From Armatimonadota bacterium (GTDB lineage Bacteria > Armatimonadota > JAAZEB01), in the NCBI GenBank assembly GCA_016199585.1, contig JACQGM010000134.1, forward strand, positions 1 through 32,013: a stretch of DNA of 32,013 nt. Reading direction: 5' to 3'. Below, piece after piece: positions 7,268 to 14,926 of this stretch; positions within the stretch are counted from its first letter, which is position 1, and each line of letters starts with the position of its first letter. The notes under the pieces were generated by a model that saw only the letters and a program-made list of their open reading frames with translations, was not told where the DNA came from and did no database searches. The position numbers and the translations under genes are program-made.

Positions 7268-8551
7268 ATGAGCACGGACACGACCCTCGAGTCTCGCCTG
7301 GAGTGGTTCCAGGACCTCAAGTTCGGCGTGATGATGTCCCTCAGCCCGCGATGCCTCCTCGGCATGTCGCCCTGGGTGCTCAGTCTGGACCACGCTCGCG
7401 ACCCCGCGCAGAGCGCCCGCGTGCGGCCCAACTGGGACTACGACATTGATGTGTTCCGCAACACCTACTGGAACCAGTACAAGGTCTTCTACCCTCGCCA
7501 CTTCGATCCCGAGGAATGGGCCGGCGTTGCCAAGGATGCGGGCGCCCGCTACTTCGTCTTCCAGAACAAGCACCACGACGGCTTCTGCGCCTGGGACACC
7601 CAACTGACGGACTACAAGATCACCTCGCGCGACTGCCCCTACTCCGACCACCCGAACCCCGACGTGACCGCCCGGCTCTTCGACGCCTTCCGCAAGCGGG
7701 ACTTCGGAATCGGGGTCTACTTCTCGTACTCGGACTGGCACAGCCCGTTCTACTGGAAGCCGTACACCCCCTGCCCGGACCGGCACCTGAACTACGACAC
7801 GAACCAGGAGCCGGAGCGCTGGCAGCGGTTCGCCGACTTCGTCCACGGCCAGATCCGCGAGCTGATGAGCGGCTATGGCCGCGTGGACATCCTCTGGCTC
7901 GACGGCGGCTGGGACATCCACGCCGGCAAGAAGGACATCCAGCTCGGGCGCATGGTGGAGATGGCCCGCGGCTACCAGCCGGGGCTCATCGTCGTGGATC
8001 GGAACGGGCGCGGCCCCTACGAGAACTACCAGACCCCCGAGAACCGCATCCCGGCGGAGCCGCTCGGCGTTCCCTGGGAGACGTGCATGTCCATGGGCGG
8101 CAAGCCGATCCAGGAGCTGATTCGCATCCTGGTGGAGATCGTCTCCAAGGGAGGGAACCTGCTGCTGATGGGGATGTCCGGAACCCCGGATGGCACCCTG
8201 GCGCCGCCGGTCGTGGAGAACCTGACGCAGATGGGGGAGTGGCTGGCCGTGAATGGCGAGGCGATCTACGGCACGCGGATGCACTCTCAGTACAAGGAGG
8301 GAGACGTCCACTACACCCGCAAGGAGAATACCGTCTACGCGATCCAGCTCGCCGGCAGCGGCGCGGGTCTCCCTCGCCAGGTGACGGTGCAACACGTGCA
8401 GCCCGCCCGCGGCTCGGCCGTCCGGCTCCTCGGAGTCGAGGAGCCCCTGGAATGGCAGGCGGCGGCAGATGGCGTCACCGTCTCCGTGCCGGAGTCCGTG
8501 GTGCAATCGCCGCCGTGCCGGCACGCCTACTCGTTCCGCTTCGAGGTGTGA
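7268..8551 (+). CDS. GH29-family alpha-L-fucosidase-like glycoside hydrolase
   Basis: 427 residues without a signal peptide, so probably cytosolic. GGAGGTG stands 5 bases before the ATG. The N-terminal (beta/alpha)8 barrel shows the GH29 landmarks: WFQDLKFGVM near residue 13, NKHHDGFCAWDT (H102, H103, D104), a YFSYSDWHSP strand, and DILWLDGGWD with D212 at the position of the family's catalytic nucleophile. A smaller beta domain follows (about residue 335 on), as in family members. It should release L-fucose or a related sugar from glycans taken into the cell. The general acid cannot be assigned by eye. The exact substrate is uncertain because many GH29-like proteins in environmental bacteria are untested. 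It appears to be a single-gene unit ending at a strong hairpin. Confidence 0.85.
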   Translation: MSTDTTLESRLEWFQDLKFGVMMSLSPRCLLGMSPWVLSLDHARDPAQSARVRPNWDYDIDVFRNTYWNQYKVFYPRHFDPEEWAGVAKDAGARYFVFQNKHHDGFCAWDTQLTDYKITSRDCPYSDHPNPDVTARLFDAFRKRDFGIGVYFSYSDWHSPFYWKPYTPCPDRHLNYDTNQEPERWQRFADFVHGQIRELMSGYGRVDILWLDGGWDIHAGKKDIQLGRMVEMARGYQPGLIVVDRNGRGPYENYQTPENRIPAEPLGVPWETCMSMGGKPIQELIRILVEIVSKGGNLLLMGMSGTPDGTLAPPVVENLTQMGEWLAVNGEAIYGTRMHSQYKEGDVHYTRKENTVYAIQLAGSGAGLPRQVTVQHVQPARGSAVRLLGVEEPLEWQAAADGVTVSVPESVVQSPPCRHAYSFRFEV

Positions 8552-8575
8552 TAACCTCTTCGGTTAGGAATAGGA

Positions 8576-8629
8576 ACGAATCGTCCTCGTCCTCGGATCC
8601 CCGGCGAGCCGAGGACGACGACGATTCGT
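8576..8629. repeat. Strong palindrome after the fucosidase-like gene (family R6)
   Basis: Two 21-base arms (8576-8596 and 8609-8629) pair at 20 of 21 positions around a 12-base loop. Each arm is largely a repeated CCTCGT/ACGAGG unit. It starts 24 bases after the stop codon. No T-run follows, so it looks more like an interspersed repeat that may double as a transcript end. Confidence 0.7.
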
Positions 8630-8664
8630 CTCGTTTCTGACTGAAGACGCTATCACTCGTCACT

Positions 8665-8693
8665 CCCGCCGGGGCGCGCCGCGCCCCGACGGG
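8665..8693. repeat. GC-rich hairpin
   Basis: CCCGCCGGGGCGC and GCGCCCCGACGGG pair at 12 of 13 positions around a GCC loop. It is followed by GTAG, a feature shared with the R1 family. It may be a second repeat or a terminator in the 263-base gap; no promoter was convincing in this gap. Confidence 0.5.
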
Positions 8694-8814
8694 TAGCGCG
8701 CCCCATCCGCCTCCGTACCCGCACCCGTTCCCTCTCCCACTGGCATCCTTCTTGCTCCTCCACCCCCGGATCCCACCGAACCGCTGAACCCCGCGGTGCA
8801 GGAGCAGAGACAGG

Positions 8815-9921
8815 ATGCAGGCATTCGCTTCCAGATCGTTTCGAGGCGCTCTCGGCACGCTGCTGGCCGCCGCGGCGTTCATCGGCTATGGCGCCACCAG
8901 GACGCCGGCAGCGCCAATGCCGGGCGCGCGCGCCGCCGCGCCGCCGTCGCTCACGCCGCTCGCCGGATCGCCGCTGCAGCCCCGGCTGGATGAGACGTTC
9001 CCGAGCGCGGTGCGGGAAGACCTCCAGACGGTGGCGGACGAAGTCGCCGCCGTGGTGAGCCGCCTCCTCCCCGGGCCGCCGCCGGCGTTCCGTCCGATCA
9101 TCTGCACGGTGGACCCGAACGGCCCCCTCACCGACGTGACGACGGACCCCTCCCGCTACCGGATCACGCTGACGGTGACCGGGCGCTATTACGCTCAGCT
9201 CGTCTACCAGCTCTCGCACGAGTTGGCCCACGTGATGATGGATCCCCGGCGCACCAACGGGTCCGTCGAGACCGTAGCGACCGCCGTCTCGATCCGCGCC
9301 CTGATGGACATAGCCGACCGCTGGCAGGTGCAGCCGCCGCACCCCCGGTGGCAGGCATACGTGCCCCGTTTCCGGGAGTACGCGCTGGCGCGGCAGGCCG
9401 AGGCGCTGCGCAACTTCCCCGCGCCGGTGCGAGCGGCGGCGTACGATGGCCGCTGGGACGAGGTGGCGCTCTACCTCCGCTACCGGCGGCCAGAGTCAGA
9501 GGGCCGGCCCTACAACCGCGACCTGCACCACCTGGCGGCGATGGCGCTCTGCGCCGAGCCCGTGCCGTGGGCCGAGTTCGTCGGACTGGGGACGCTGACG
9601 GACCCCTCCCCCGAGCGCGATCCCGTCTTCCGATCCGACCTCCAGCTCGACCTGAGCCGTGTCCCTCTCTGCCTCCGCCGCATCGGCATCGGGAGGGCGA
9701 CGGCGCTGGCGGCCGCGGAGTTCGCGGCCCGCCCCGCCGTGAACGGGGGCTTCCTCTTCTTCGACGGGGGGCACTGGGTGTGGCTGGGCGAGATGGACCC
9801 GGCCGCCCGCGACACCTGCCTCCCCTGGCTGGCGCGGCTGGGCGCCACGCGGCTCCTCTGGGAGCCGGCCGTCTCACCGATGGCGCGCGGCGCGGTGGCG
9901 GGCGCCGTGCCCGGGTCGTAG
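8815..9921 (+). CDS. Exported HExxH putative zinc metallopeptidase-like protein
   Basis: 368 residues. The start has GGAG ten bases upstream. The N-terminus (basic FASRSFRG, then LGTLLAAAAFIGYG, then AAP) looks like a signal peptide or anchor, so the protein acts outside the cytosol. The sequence SHELAHVMMD contains HExxH (H135, E136, H139), and a glutamate in GSVET (E152) sits 13 residues on, a reasonable third zinc ligand for a gluzincin-like fold. The preceding segment, with RYRITLTVTGRYYAQLVYQ, resembles the edge strand and active-site helix of small metallopeptidases. The remaining 200 residues are helical and alanine-rich without a recognised domain. Peptidase activity is inferred from the motif only. 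Confidence 0.65.
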   Translation: MQAFASRSFRGALGTLLAAAAFIGYGATRTPAAPMPGARAAAPPSLTPLAGSPLQPRLDETFPSAVREDLQTVADEVAAVVSRLLPGPPPAFRPIICTVDPNGPLTDVTTDPSRYRITLTVTGRYYAQLVYQLSHELAHVMMDPRRTNGSVETVATAVSIRALMDIADRWQVQPPHPRWQAYVPRFREYALARQAEALRNFPAPVRAAAYDGRWDEVALYLRYRRPESEGRPYNRDLHHLAAMALCAEPVPWAEFVGLGTLTDPSPERDPVFRSDLQLDLSRVPLCLRRIGIGRATALAAAEFAARPAVNGGFLFFDGGHWVWLGEMDPAARDTCLPWLARLGATRLLWEPAVSPMARGAVAGAVPGS

Positions 9922-9986
9922 AGGCGGCACTCGGCGACAAGAACATCCGCACGGCGATCCACCCTTGGCTGCTGCCTGGGGCGAGA

Positions 9987-10061
9987 TCATGTGCCAAGCG
10001 TCGCCTGAATGGCCTCCTCCACCTGTCTCATAGCGTCGTCGGATACCGTGCCCCAGCGAGC
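9987..10061 (-). pseudogene. Probable mazF-type toxin 3' remnant
   Basis: Read on the minus strand this stretch encodes ARWGTVSDDAMRQVEEA followed by IQATLGT and a TGA stop. It strongly resembles the C-terminal helix of MazF/PemK-family mRNA interferases (the G-x-V/L-S-x-x-x-M-x-x-V-x-x-A-L-x-x-x-LG pattern). The rest of such a gene is absent: upstream, the frame runs into a repeat-like segment (10061-10085) and then the end of the esterase gene 50 bases away. It is therefore a relic. The call rests on a short match remembered from the family and was not searched. Confidence 0.45.
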
Positions 10062-10085
10062 CTCTGTGTCCTCTGTGGTGAGAGG
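10061..10085. repeat. Short interspersed-repeat-like segment (R5)
   Basis: The core CTCTGTGTCCTCTGTGGTGA looks like a short dispersed sequence I recall from many draft genomes of environmental bacteria. Only one copy is in this window, so repeat status cannot be shown here. Confidence 0.35.
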
Positions 10086-10110
10086 TAGCTGCCGTCTTCC
10101 GGATGGGCTC

Positions 10111-11814
10111 CTATTGCTCCCCAACCGCCACCTCCACCGCGGCGTGGTAGATCAGGCCGTAGTCGCGCCGGTCGCCCCGGTACTTCAGCATCGCCGCCAG
10201 CGAGGGCTTGGCCGACACCCTGACCGTGTGCCGCGCCCGCTCCACCTCCGCCAGCGTCTCCGGGTCCACGCCCCGCTCGATCACCTCTATCTCTACCGGC
10301 CTGGCGAAGTCCACCCCCATCTTCGGGTGGAGCCAGAGGGCGAAGCGGCGCACGTTGGTAGTGTAGACGCGGAAGCGGTTGCCGCCCAGGTTCTCGGCGT
10401 CGGCGGCGCCCGCCTTCATCATCTCGCGCTCCGGGGTGAACTTCTGGGGATAGCCGAACCGGGTCCGCAGCCTCTCCACCGGGATGCCCTCGGGGCCGTG
10501 CTCCAGCACGCTCACCCAGAAGCTGTACGGCTGGGGGGAGAAACGCTGAACGTACTCCTCATCCGTGCCCGAGTAGAGCGGATACCCGGACGACGAGGGA
10601 GGGGTGAACGGGGAGACGGCGCACGCCCAGGGTGGATACGGATCGCGCCGCGCGCTCCTCATCAGTTCCCTGATTGCCCGGGTCTGGGGCCCGGCGGAGG
10701 AGTTGCTGATGTGCCCGCCGGGATACTCCCCGTCAAGGTGAAAGATGCCGAGCGCCTTCATCCTCTCGTGACCGTAGCGAGCCCAATCTACGCGAGTCAT
10801 CCGGCTGTCATAGGCCCCGCTCAGATGATACAAGAGGGTGCCTCGGAGCTTGGGCCAGTAGGCGGCCGTCCAGGTTCCCGTTACCGGGGCGATGAGTGCG
10901 AAGCGGTCTCCGTGGCGCCAGGCGTGCCACCAGGAGCCGATGCCTCCCATGGAGCCACCCGATATGAAGACGCGATCCGGGTCGATGTGGTAACGGGTGG
11001 AGTACTCCTCGATGACCGACTGGATGTGGATTTCGCTCTCGGGGAAGCTCCACTTGAGGGGAGCGATCTTCGGCGTACCCAGATCCACCTGGATCGTGTT
11101 GTTCGGCAGTGCCGCCAGTGCCCGATCCGCCGCCGTCTCCGAGCCGAGCGCCGCCGAGTCGATGGCGTTCGTGCCGCCACCCCCGTGGAGGCGGATAGAG
11201 AGGGCATAGGCCCTCGTGGCATCATAGTCCTTGGGCACGAGGACCCAGCTTAGATACTCCTCGGCCGGCGCCGGGATCCCGTCCGGCGTGGCCGCTGCTC
11301 CCGGCGAGCCGCGCTGCAGGCGAAAAGCGGTTCGGCGATCCGACTCCGCCCTGGGAATGAGCTGAGGGATCGGGCCTGCGGGATGGGGGTGTTTGCGACT
11401 CCAGAGGATGTCACCATTCTCAGCAACCGCCGAGAACCGCCCATCCCTGACGACTGCTCTCGCCCCCTCGGGCAGCGGCCCGGGAAGGATGGGGAGCAGC
11501 CGCTGCATCCGGGCGCGGATGCGCGGCACGGTGAATCGGTCGCAGGCGAGGTAGCCGGTGGGCGCGTCCGCGGGGGGCACGGGGCGCAGCGCCCGGGCGA
11601 TCTCATCCAGCCGCTCACTCCATCCTTCCACCTTCTTCAGGATCTCCGCCCGCCGGACGCCGTCTTCCTCGTCCATGTAGGCACGCGCCAACGCCACGAC
11701 CTCGTTGTAGCTCAAGACTTGCCCCTCTGCCGCGACACGGCCCGCACCCGATGAGAGCAGGCCCGCCACGAGCACCAGGAGCAGAATGCTCCCCCCGTCT
11801 CTCGACCTCATCAT
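10111..11814 (-). CDS. Secreted alpha/beta-hydrolase (esterase/PHB-depolymerase-like)
   Basis: 567 residues with an N-terminal signal peptide (basic MMRSRDGG, hydrophobic ILLLVLVAGLLSSGAG, then AAE), so periplasmic or extracellular. The C-terminal two thirds is an alpha/beta-hydrolase: oxyanion loop RLHGGGG, nucleophile elbow GGSMGG with S288, a probable acid D336 in LSGAYDSRM, and H368 in YPGGHISN. This arrangement matches feruloyl-esterase/PHB-depolymerase-like secreted esterases. The first 190 residues are helical and unassigned. AGGAGG lies 5 bases before the first ATG (8 before the second), and its first bases fall in the stop codon of the upstream propeller gene, nine bases away, so the two are co-translated. 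The substrate is unknown; an ester on a polysaccharide or a storage polyester is plausible. Confidence 0.8.
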   Translation of the reverse strand: MMRSRDGGSILLLVLVAGLLSSGAGRVAAEGQVLSYNEVVALARAYMDEEDGVRRAEILKKVEGWSERLDEIARALRPVPPADAPTGYLACDRFTVPRIRARMQRLLPILPGPLPEGARAVVRDGRFSAVAENGDILWSRKHPHPAGPIPQLIPRAESDRRTAFRLQRGSPGAAATPDGIPAPAEEYLSWVLVPKDYDATRAYALSIRLHGGGGTNAIDSAALGSETAADRALAALPNNTIQVDLGTPKIAPLKWSFPESEIHIQSVIEEYSTRYHIDPDRVFISGGSMGGIGSWWHAWRHGDRFALIAPVTGTWTAAYWPKLRGTLLYHLSGAYDSRMTRVDWARYGHERMKALGIFHLDGEYPGGHISNSSAGPQTRAIRELMRSARRDPYPPWACAVSPFTPPSSSGYPLYSGTDEEYVQRFSPQPYSFWVSVLEHGPEGIPVERLRTRFGYPQKFTPEREMMKAGAADAENLGGNRFRVYTTNVRRFALWLHPKMGVDFARPVEIEVIERGVDPETLAEVERARHTVRVSAKPSLAAMLKYRGDRRDYGLIYHAAVEVAVGEQ

Positions 11815-11823
11815 GATCGCCTC

Positions 11824-13086
11824 CTACTCAATGGCGCGAAGAAGGCCGTCCTGGCCTCCGATGTAGAGGACCCCGTCGCCGCCCGGCACGGGCGAGGGGG
11901 TGATCGCGCCCCAACCCTCGATCAGCTTCAGGTCGCCGACCTTGCGGCCGTCCGCCAGCGCGTAGGCGCTCAACCGCCCGTCCATCGTGCCCACGTACAC
12001 CTTCCCGTCCGCAGAGATCAGCGGCGAAGAGTAGCGGGCGTTGGCCTCCACTCGCCAATCCACCATCGGTTCGCCGTCAACGACGCGCACGGCGTAGAGC
12101 GTGCCCTCGAAGGTGGAGACCACGATGCGCCCGTCCGCGCCGATCGCCGGCGCCGTCGTGACCCGGTCCTTCAGGTCAATGGCCCACCGAACCGTGCCGT
12201 CGGGCGCGGCGGCGTAGAGGTGGCCGTCCCACGATCCGAAGTAGACCGTGCCGTCCGGCCCCACTGCGGGCGCCTCGGGGATGTGGCCGTCGGTGGTGAA
12301 GTGCCGAACGATGTTCCCCTGAGCATCTCTCTCCGGCAGGCGAATCCCACCCTCCCCCTCGGGGCCGGCGCTCCACTTCCTCTCTCCAGTCTCGGGGGCG
12401 ATGGCATAGAGCTCCCTTTCAGTACTCCCGATGTAGACTGTGGCGCCGTCGGGGCTGAGAGCGAACGAGGAGTTCGCGTAGTAGGTGCCGCCGTGACGCC
12501 ACTTCTCGTTCCCGGCGCCATCAACGGCTAGAATCCCCCTGGTGATCGCCATGATGCAGACGCCATCCCGCAGCAGGGGGGAAGAGCGGGTCTTGGCCCG
12601 AAGCGCACGCGCCCAGATAAGACGAGGGTCGGCTTCTGGACGCGGATCCATCGCCAGGATATGGCCGCCGATCGCCACCGGCACGTAGAGCGTGCCGTCG
12701 GGGCCGAGCGCCGGCGACGCCGACGGGAAGGCGCCCGACCCCCCGCCGAACGACTCCGCGTGCCCGCTCTTCAGGAAATCATGCGTCCACAGCACCTTGC
12801 CGTCGGGCGACAGGGCGGAGACGCCCAGGCCCGCGATTGCGTAGAGCGTACCGTCCGCCCCGACGACCGGGGCGCTGACGATCTCGTATCCGAGCGGTAC
12901 CTCCCACTTCACGCGCATCTGCGTTGGCCCCCGGTAGGGGCTCTGGCCCGTGCGCTGAGCGTTCCCGCGGTACGTCGGCCAGATCGGACGGCGGCTCTCC
13001 TCCGCTCGCGTGGGCATAGTGGCGGAGACGACCAGGAGAAGCGCCGTGGGAAGGATCCCCCCCACGGCCGTGCACATTCTACTCAT
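11824..13086 (-). CDS. Secreted PQQ-like (BamB-type) beta-propeller protein
   Basis: 420 residues from the ATG at 13086, which follows GAGAGGA by a few bases. A longer frame to 13230 has no ribosome site and a low-complexity N-terminus. A signal peptide is clear (GGILPTALLLVVSATMPT, cut near RAEE). The mature protein is a run of about seven or eight blades with the repeated motif GxDGTLYA / GPDGTVYFGSWDGHLYA / GADGRIVVSTFEGTLYA, as in PQQ-like and BamB-like propellers. The start WPTYRGNAQRTGQSP is the usual opening of this family in secreted proteins. It is likely a binding or scaffold protein, with no sign of dehydrogenase cofactor residues. It lies upstream of, and is coupled to, the secreted esterase gene. 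Confidence 0.85.
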   Translation of the reverse strand: MSRMCTAVGGILPTALLLVVSATMPTRAEESRRPIWPTYRGNAQRTGQSPYRGPTQMRVKWEVPLGYEIVSAPVVGADGTLYAIAGLGVSALSPDGKVLWTHDFLKSGHAESFGGGSGAFPSASPALGPDGTLYVPVAIGGHILAMDPRPEADPRLIWARALRAKTRSSPLLRDGVCIMAITRGILAVDGAGNEKWRHGGTYYANSSFALSPDGATVYIGSTERELYAIAPETGERKWSAGPEGEGGIRLPERDAQGNIVRHFTTDGHIPEAPAVGPDGTVYFGSWDGHLYAAAPDGTVRWAIDLKDRVTTAPAIGADGRIVVSTFEGTLYAVRVVDGEPMVDWRVEANARYSSPLISADGKVYVGTMDGRLSAYALADGRKVGDLKLIEGWGAITPSPVPGGDGVLYIGGQDGLLRAIE

Positions 13087-13437
13087 GGGCTTCCTCTCAT
13101 TCCCGGGCGCCAGGCCTCCCGCGCAGACGGGCCCCGGCGGGCTCGCGCGTCCCGCACCGGGGCCACGGCGCTTCCGGGCGCGTGGCGCCGCGACTTCGCC
13201 GGCGGTCAGGGCGAGCCTTGTACAGAGCAAAGCGGCGCCGACCCCGGCGGGGTCAAGCGCGTGACGTAGTCGGGAAGCCGCTCACCACGGCTCGGCAGGT
13301 GAGCCTGCGGCGCGGCAGGATGAGTATCGGCGGGGCAAGGGACAGGGCGCCCGCGGAGAGTGGCCGGCACCCTCCGGGCGGGGCATCGCCCGGAGGTGCC
13401 TCAAACCAGGCCGCCGAGGCAGTCTGTCATGGCCGGG
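13087..13437. other. Gene-free gap between two minus-strand units
   Basis: 351 bases, very GC-rich, without a convincing reading frame or promoter. It holds two clear hairpins: GACCCC-GGC-GGGGTC at 13240-13254 and a longer one at 13366-13400. TTGACC on the minus strand near 13250 lacks a -10 partner at the right distance. The promoter of the propeller-esterase pair must lie here but could not be identified. Confidence 0.6.
13366..13400 (-). terminator. Hairpin downstream of the translin pair
   Basis: Perfect 10-base arms CCTCCGGGCG (13371-13380) and CGCCCGGAGG (13387-13396) surround a 6-base loop, extended by GGCA/TGCC with a one-base bulge. It stands about 40 bases past the stop of the minus-strand gene ending at 13438. 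There is no T-run, so termination is plausible but unproven. Confidence 0.5.
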
Positions 13438-14049
13438 CTAGTGCGAGTGCCCGTCGTGCTCGTCGCCGCTACTCTCCTCCGGCGCATCCGGGTCCACGAG
13501 TTGCGGCAACTCCTCCTGCAGCAGCACCTCGCCGTAGGGCGGCTTGTCTACCTCAGTCACCGACGTCGCCTGGATCATCGGCTGCGGCTTCGCGGGGTCG
13601 GCGCTGGCGGGGTCCGGGACAACCTTTCCCTGGACGCGCACCCAGACGCCCGGCTCGAAGCCCTGGTCCTCCTTGTAGGTCACCGGCACCGAGATCACGT
13701 GCGAGTTCTCCTGGGTGGGGGTTTCCGACAGCCGGCGCGCCAGGCGGAAGGTCTTACCCACCTTCTGTACCTCGCCCGACTGAAGGTCGGTGGGCTTCTC
13801 CTGGAGGATGTAGCCGATGGCAACCACGGACCCGAACTTCTCGACGATCTGGCGGTTCTCTGCGTAATAGCTCAGGATCCGGTAGATGTCCAGGTCAACG
13901 GTGGTGCCCAGCTTGAGCACCTTCGCGAGATACGGCCAGGGGCTCGTCAGACCGCGGTAGCGGTTGTGCGAGAAATCGTTCAACAGCCCGATGCCGATCA
14001 GGCAGAAGAGGATGATGGCGAAGTCGCGGGAGTTGCTTCGGGATGGCAT
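13438..14049 (-). CDS. Single-pass membrane-anchored protein, unknown function
   Basis: 203 residues. One hydrophobic segment near the N-terminus (DFAIILFCLIGIGLLNDF, about 9-26) acts as anchor. The rest is soluble: a helical part with LSYYAENRQIVEKFGSVVAIGYI, then a beta-rich region with GVWVRVQGKVV and MIQATSVTEV that looks like an OB-type barrel, then an acidic, histidine-rich end (SSGDEHDGHSH) that could bind metal. I do not recognise the family. Its ATG lies one base after the stop of the translin gene, with GGAGG inside that gene's last codons, so its translation depends on translin. The shared regulation suggests a common process, perhaps RNA turnover at the membrane; this is speculation. 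Confidence 0.75.
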   Translation of the reverse strand: MPSRSNSRDFAIILFCLIGIGLLNDFSHNRYRGLTSPWPYLAKVLKLGTTVDLDIYRILSYYAENRQIVEKFGSVVAIGYILQEKPTDLQSGEVQKVGKTFRLARRLSETPTQENSHVISVPVTYKEDQGFEPGVWVRVQGKVVPDPASADPAKPQPMIQATSVTEVDKPPYGEVLLQEELPQLVDPDAPEESSGDEHDGHSH

Positions 14050-14050
14050 C

Positions 14051-14683
14051 TCAACCTCCAGTGTGTTCCTCGACCCGGCGCAGCGCCTCCTGCAGCCGCT
14101 CCTGGCGGATGGCGGCGGTGAGGTCGCCGCGGCTGCGCTCCAGCACGCCCCGGACCATGTCGCAGGTGCGGCGGAGGCCGGCAGTGACCGCCTCCGGGTA
14201 GTCGAAGACGACCAGGCCGTCGTAGATATCGTCCATGAGAGAGAGGACCTCCTCGGCGCGCAGCACGTTGCCGCGGCGCAGCAGGTCCAGGAAGTGCCGC
14301 CGGAGTTCGCCGGCCGCCTCGCCGAGGGCGTTCAGGTAGGGGGCGTTCTCCACCTGGAGGTCGGAGGGGGCGGGCAGCGCCTCGCCGCGCACCAGCGCCA
14401 GGGTGAGACACGCCTCGGCGAACTCCCTCTGGGCGTCCTGGACGTAGCCGGTCCAGTAGATGCCCGGGTAGTCAACGAGCGCCGTGCGCATCTGGGCCAG
14501 CCGCGCGCCCGCCTCCGCCTGCAGCTCCTCCGCCCGCGCGAAGTCCTCCCGGTGGGTGGCGCGGGTGGAGTTGGCCGAGAAGCGAATGACCTCGCGCGAG
14601 AGGGTCAGCGCGCGCTCGCGGGTCGCATTCGCCGCCTCTATGCCCTGGCGTATCTCCTCGAGTGTGCTCTCCAGATGGTCCAT
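14051..14683 (-). CDS. Translin/TRAX-family protein
   Basis: 210 residues, all-helical. It carries the translin family landmarks in order: SREVIRFSANSTRATHRED with a basic first helix, YWTGYVQDAQREFAEACL, LPAPSDLQVENAPYLNALG, GELRRHFLDLLRRG, and LRRTCDMVRGVLERSRGDL. Translins and TRAX form oligomeric barrels that bind and cut small RNAs. The catalytic acidic residues of human TRAX are E126, E129 and D193; E87 and E90 in REFAEA and D175 in TCDMVRG fall at matching places, so this homologue may be an active ribonuclease. The ATG at 14683 is preferred; an in-frame GTG nine bases earlier is possible, and neither has a strong ribosome site. A near-consensus promoter with an internal inverted repeat stands about 85 bases upstream. 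It is the first gene of a two-gene unit. Confidence 0.82.
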   Translation of the reverse strand: MDHLESTLEEIRQGIEAANATRERALTLSREVIRFSANSTRATHREDFARAEELQAEAGARLAQMRTALVDYPGIYWTGYVQDAQREFAEACLTLALVRGEALPAPSDLQVENAPYLNALGEAAGELRRHFLDLLRRGNVLRAEEVLSLMDDIYDGLVVFDYPEAVTAGLRRTCDMVRGVLERSRGDLTAAIRQERLQEALRRVEEHTGG

Positions 14684-14776
14684 GTGTCTCACTGTCTGCA
14701 GCGGCAGGCGTCCGAATAGGGGACACCACCCCCCCGCCTGTCGTTCCCACAGACCTTGCCCTGATCTCCCGGCGAT

Positions 14777-14805
14777 ATGCTAACACACCGGGGAACCGGT
14801 GTCAA
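14777..14805 (-). promoter_or_regulatory. Promoter of the translin unit
   Basis: On the minus strand TTGACA (14805-14800) is followed by exactly 17 bases and TAGCAT (14782-14777). Transcription would start near 14770, giving an 85-base leader. Confidence 0.65.
14785..14802. promoter_or_regulatory. Operator-like inverted repeat in the translin promoter
   Basis: ACACCGG-GGAA-CCGGTGT is a perfect 7-base inverted repeat filling the spacer between the -35 and -10 boxes and touching the -35. This is a typical place for a repressor site. The regulator is not in the window as far as can be told. Confidence 0.5.
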
Positions 14806-14892
14806 GGATGGGACAACGGCGTGGCGTCTGCGGCGCGGCGCACGGGGGCCGCGCCCACTGAACATTTCCTGCGGCAGCTCCGTCCGTCCACG

Positions 14893-14906
14893 AAGTGGTA
14901 CCACTT
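14893..14906. promoter_or_regulatory. Perfect 14-base palindrome before exbB
   Basis: AAGTGGTACCACTT reads the same on both strands and ends 20 bases before the exbB ATG, next to the AAGGAG ribosome site. It could bind a dimeric regulator or fold in the leader. No good sigma-70 promoter for exbB was found in the 120 bases upstream. Confidence 0.4.
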
Positions 14907-14926
14907 TGCGATAAGGAGTCCGCTTC

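Noticed and set aside
3656-9921. A phage-defence island (for example BREX or type I restriction)
   Set aside because: Only one methyltransferase is present; the next genes are a glycosidase and an exported HExxH protein, and no PglZ, helicase, HsdR or HsdS is seen.
10009-11253. Plus-strand open frame opposite the esterase gene
   Set aside because: The esterase has a signal peptide and a complete catalytic triad; the opposing frame shows no family motif.
12934-12946. GTAGGGG-type match to repeat R1 in the propeller gene (also near 20264, 23144, 31344)
   Set aside because: These short matches encode conserved family residues or belong to the tRNA, and lack the rest of the R1 arm.
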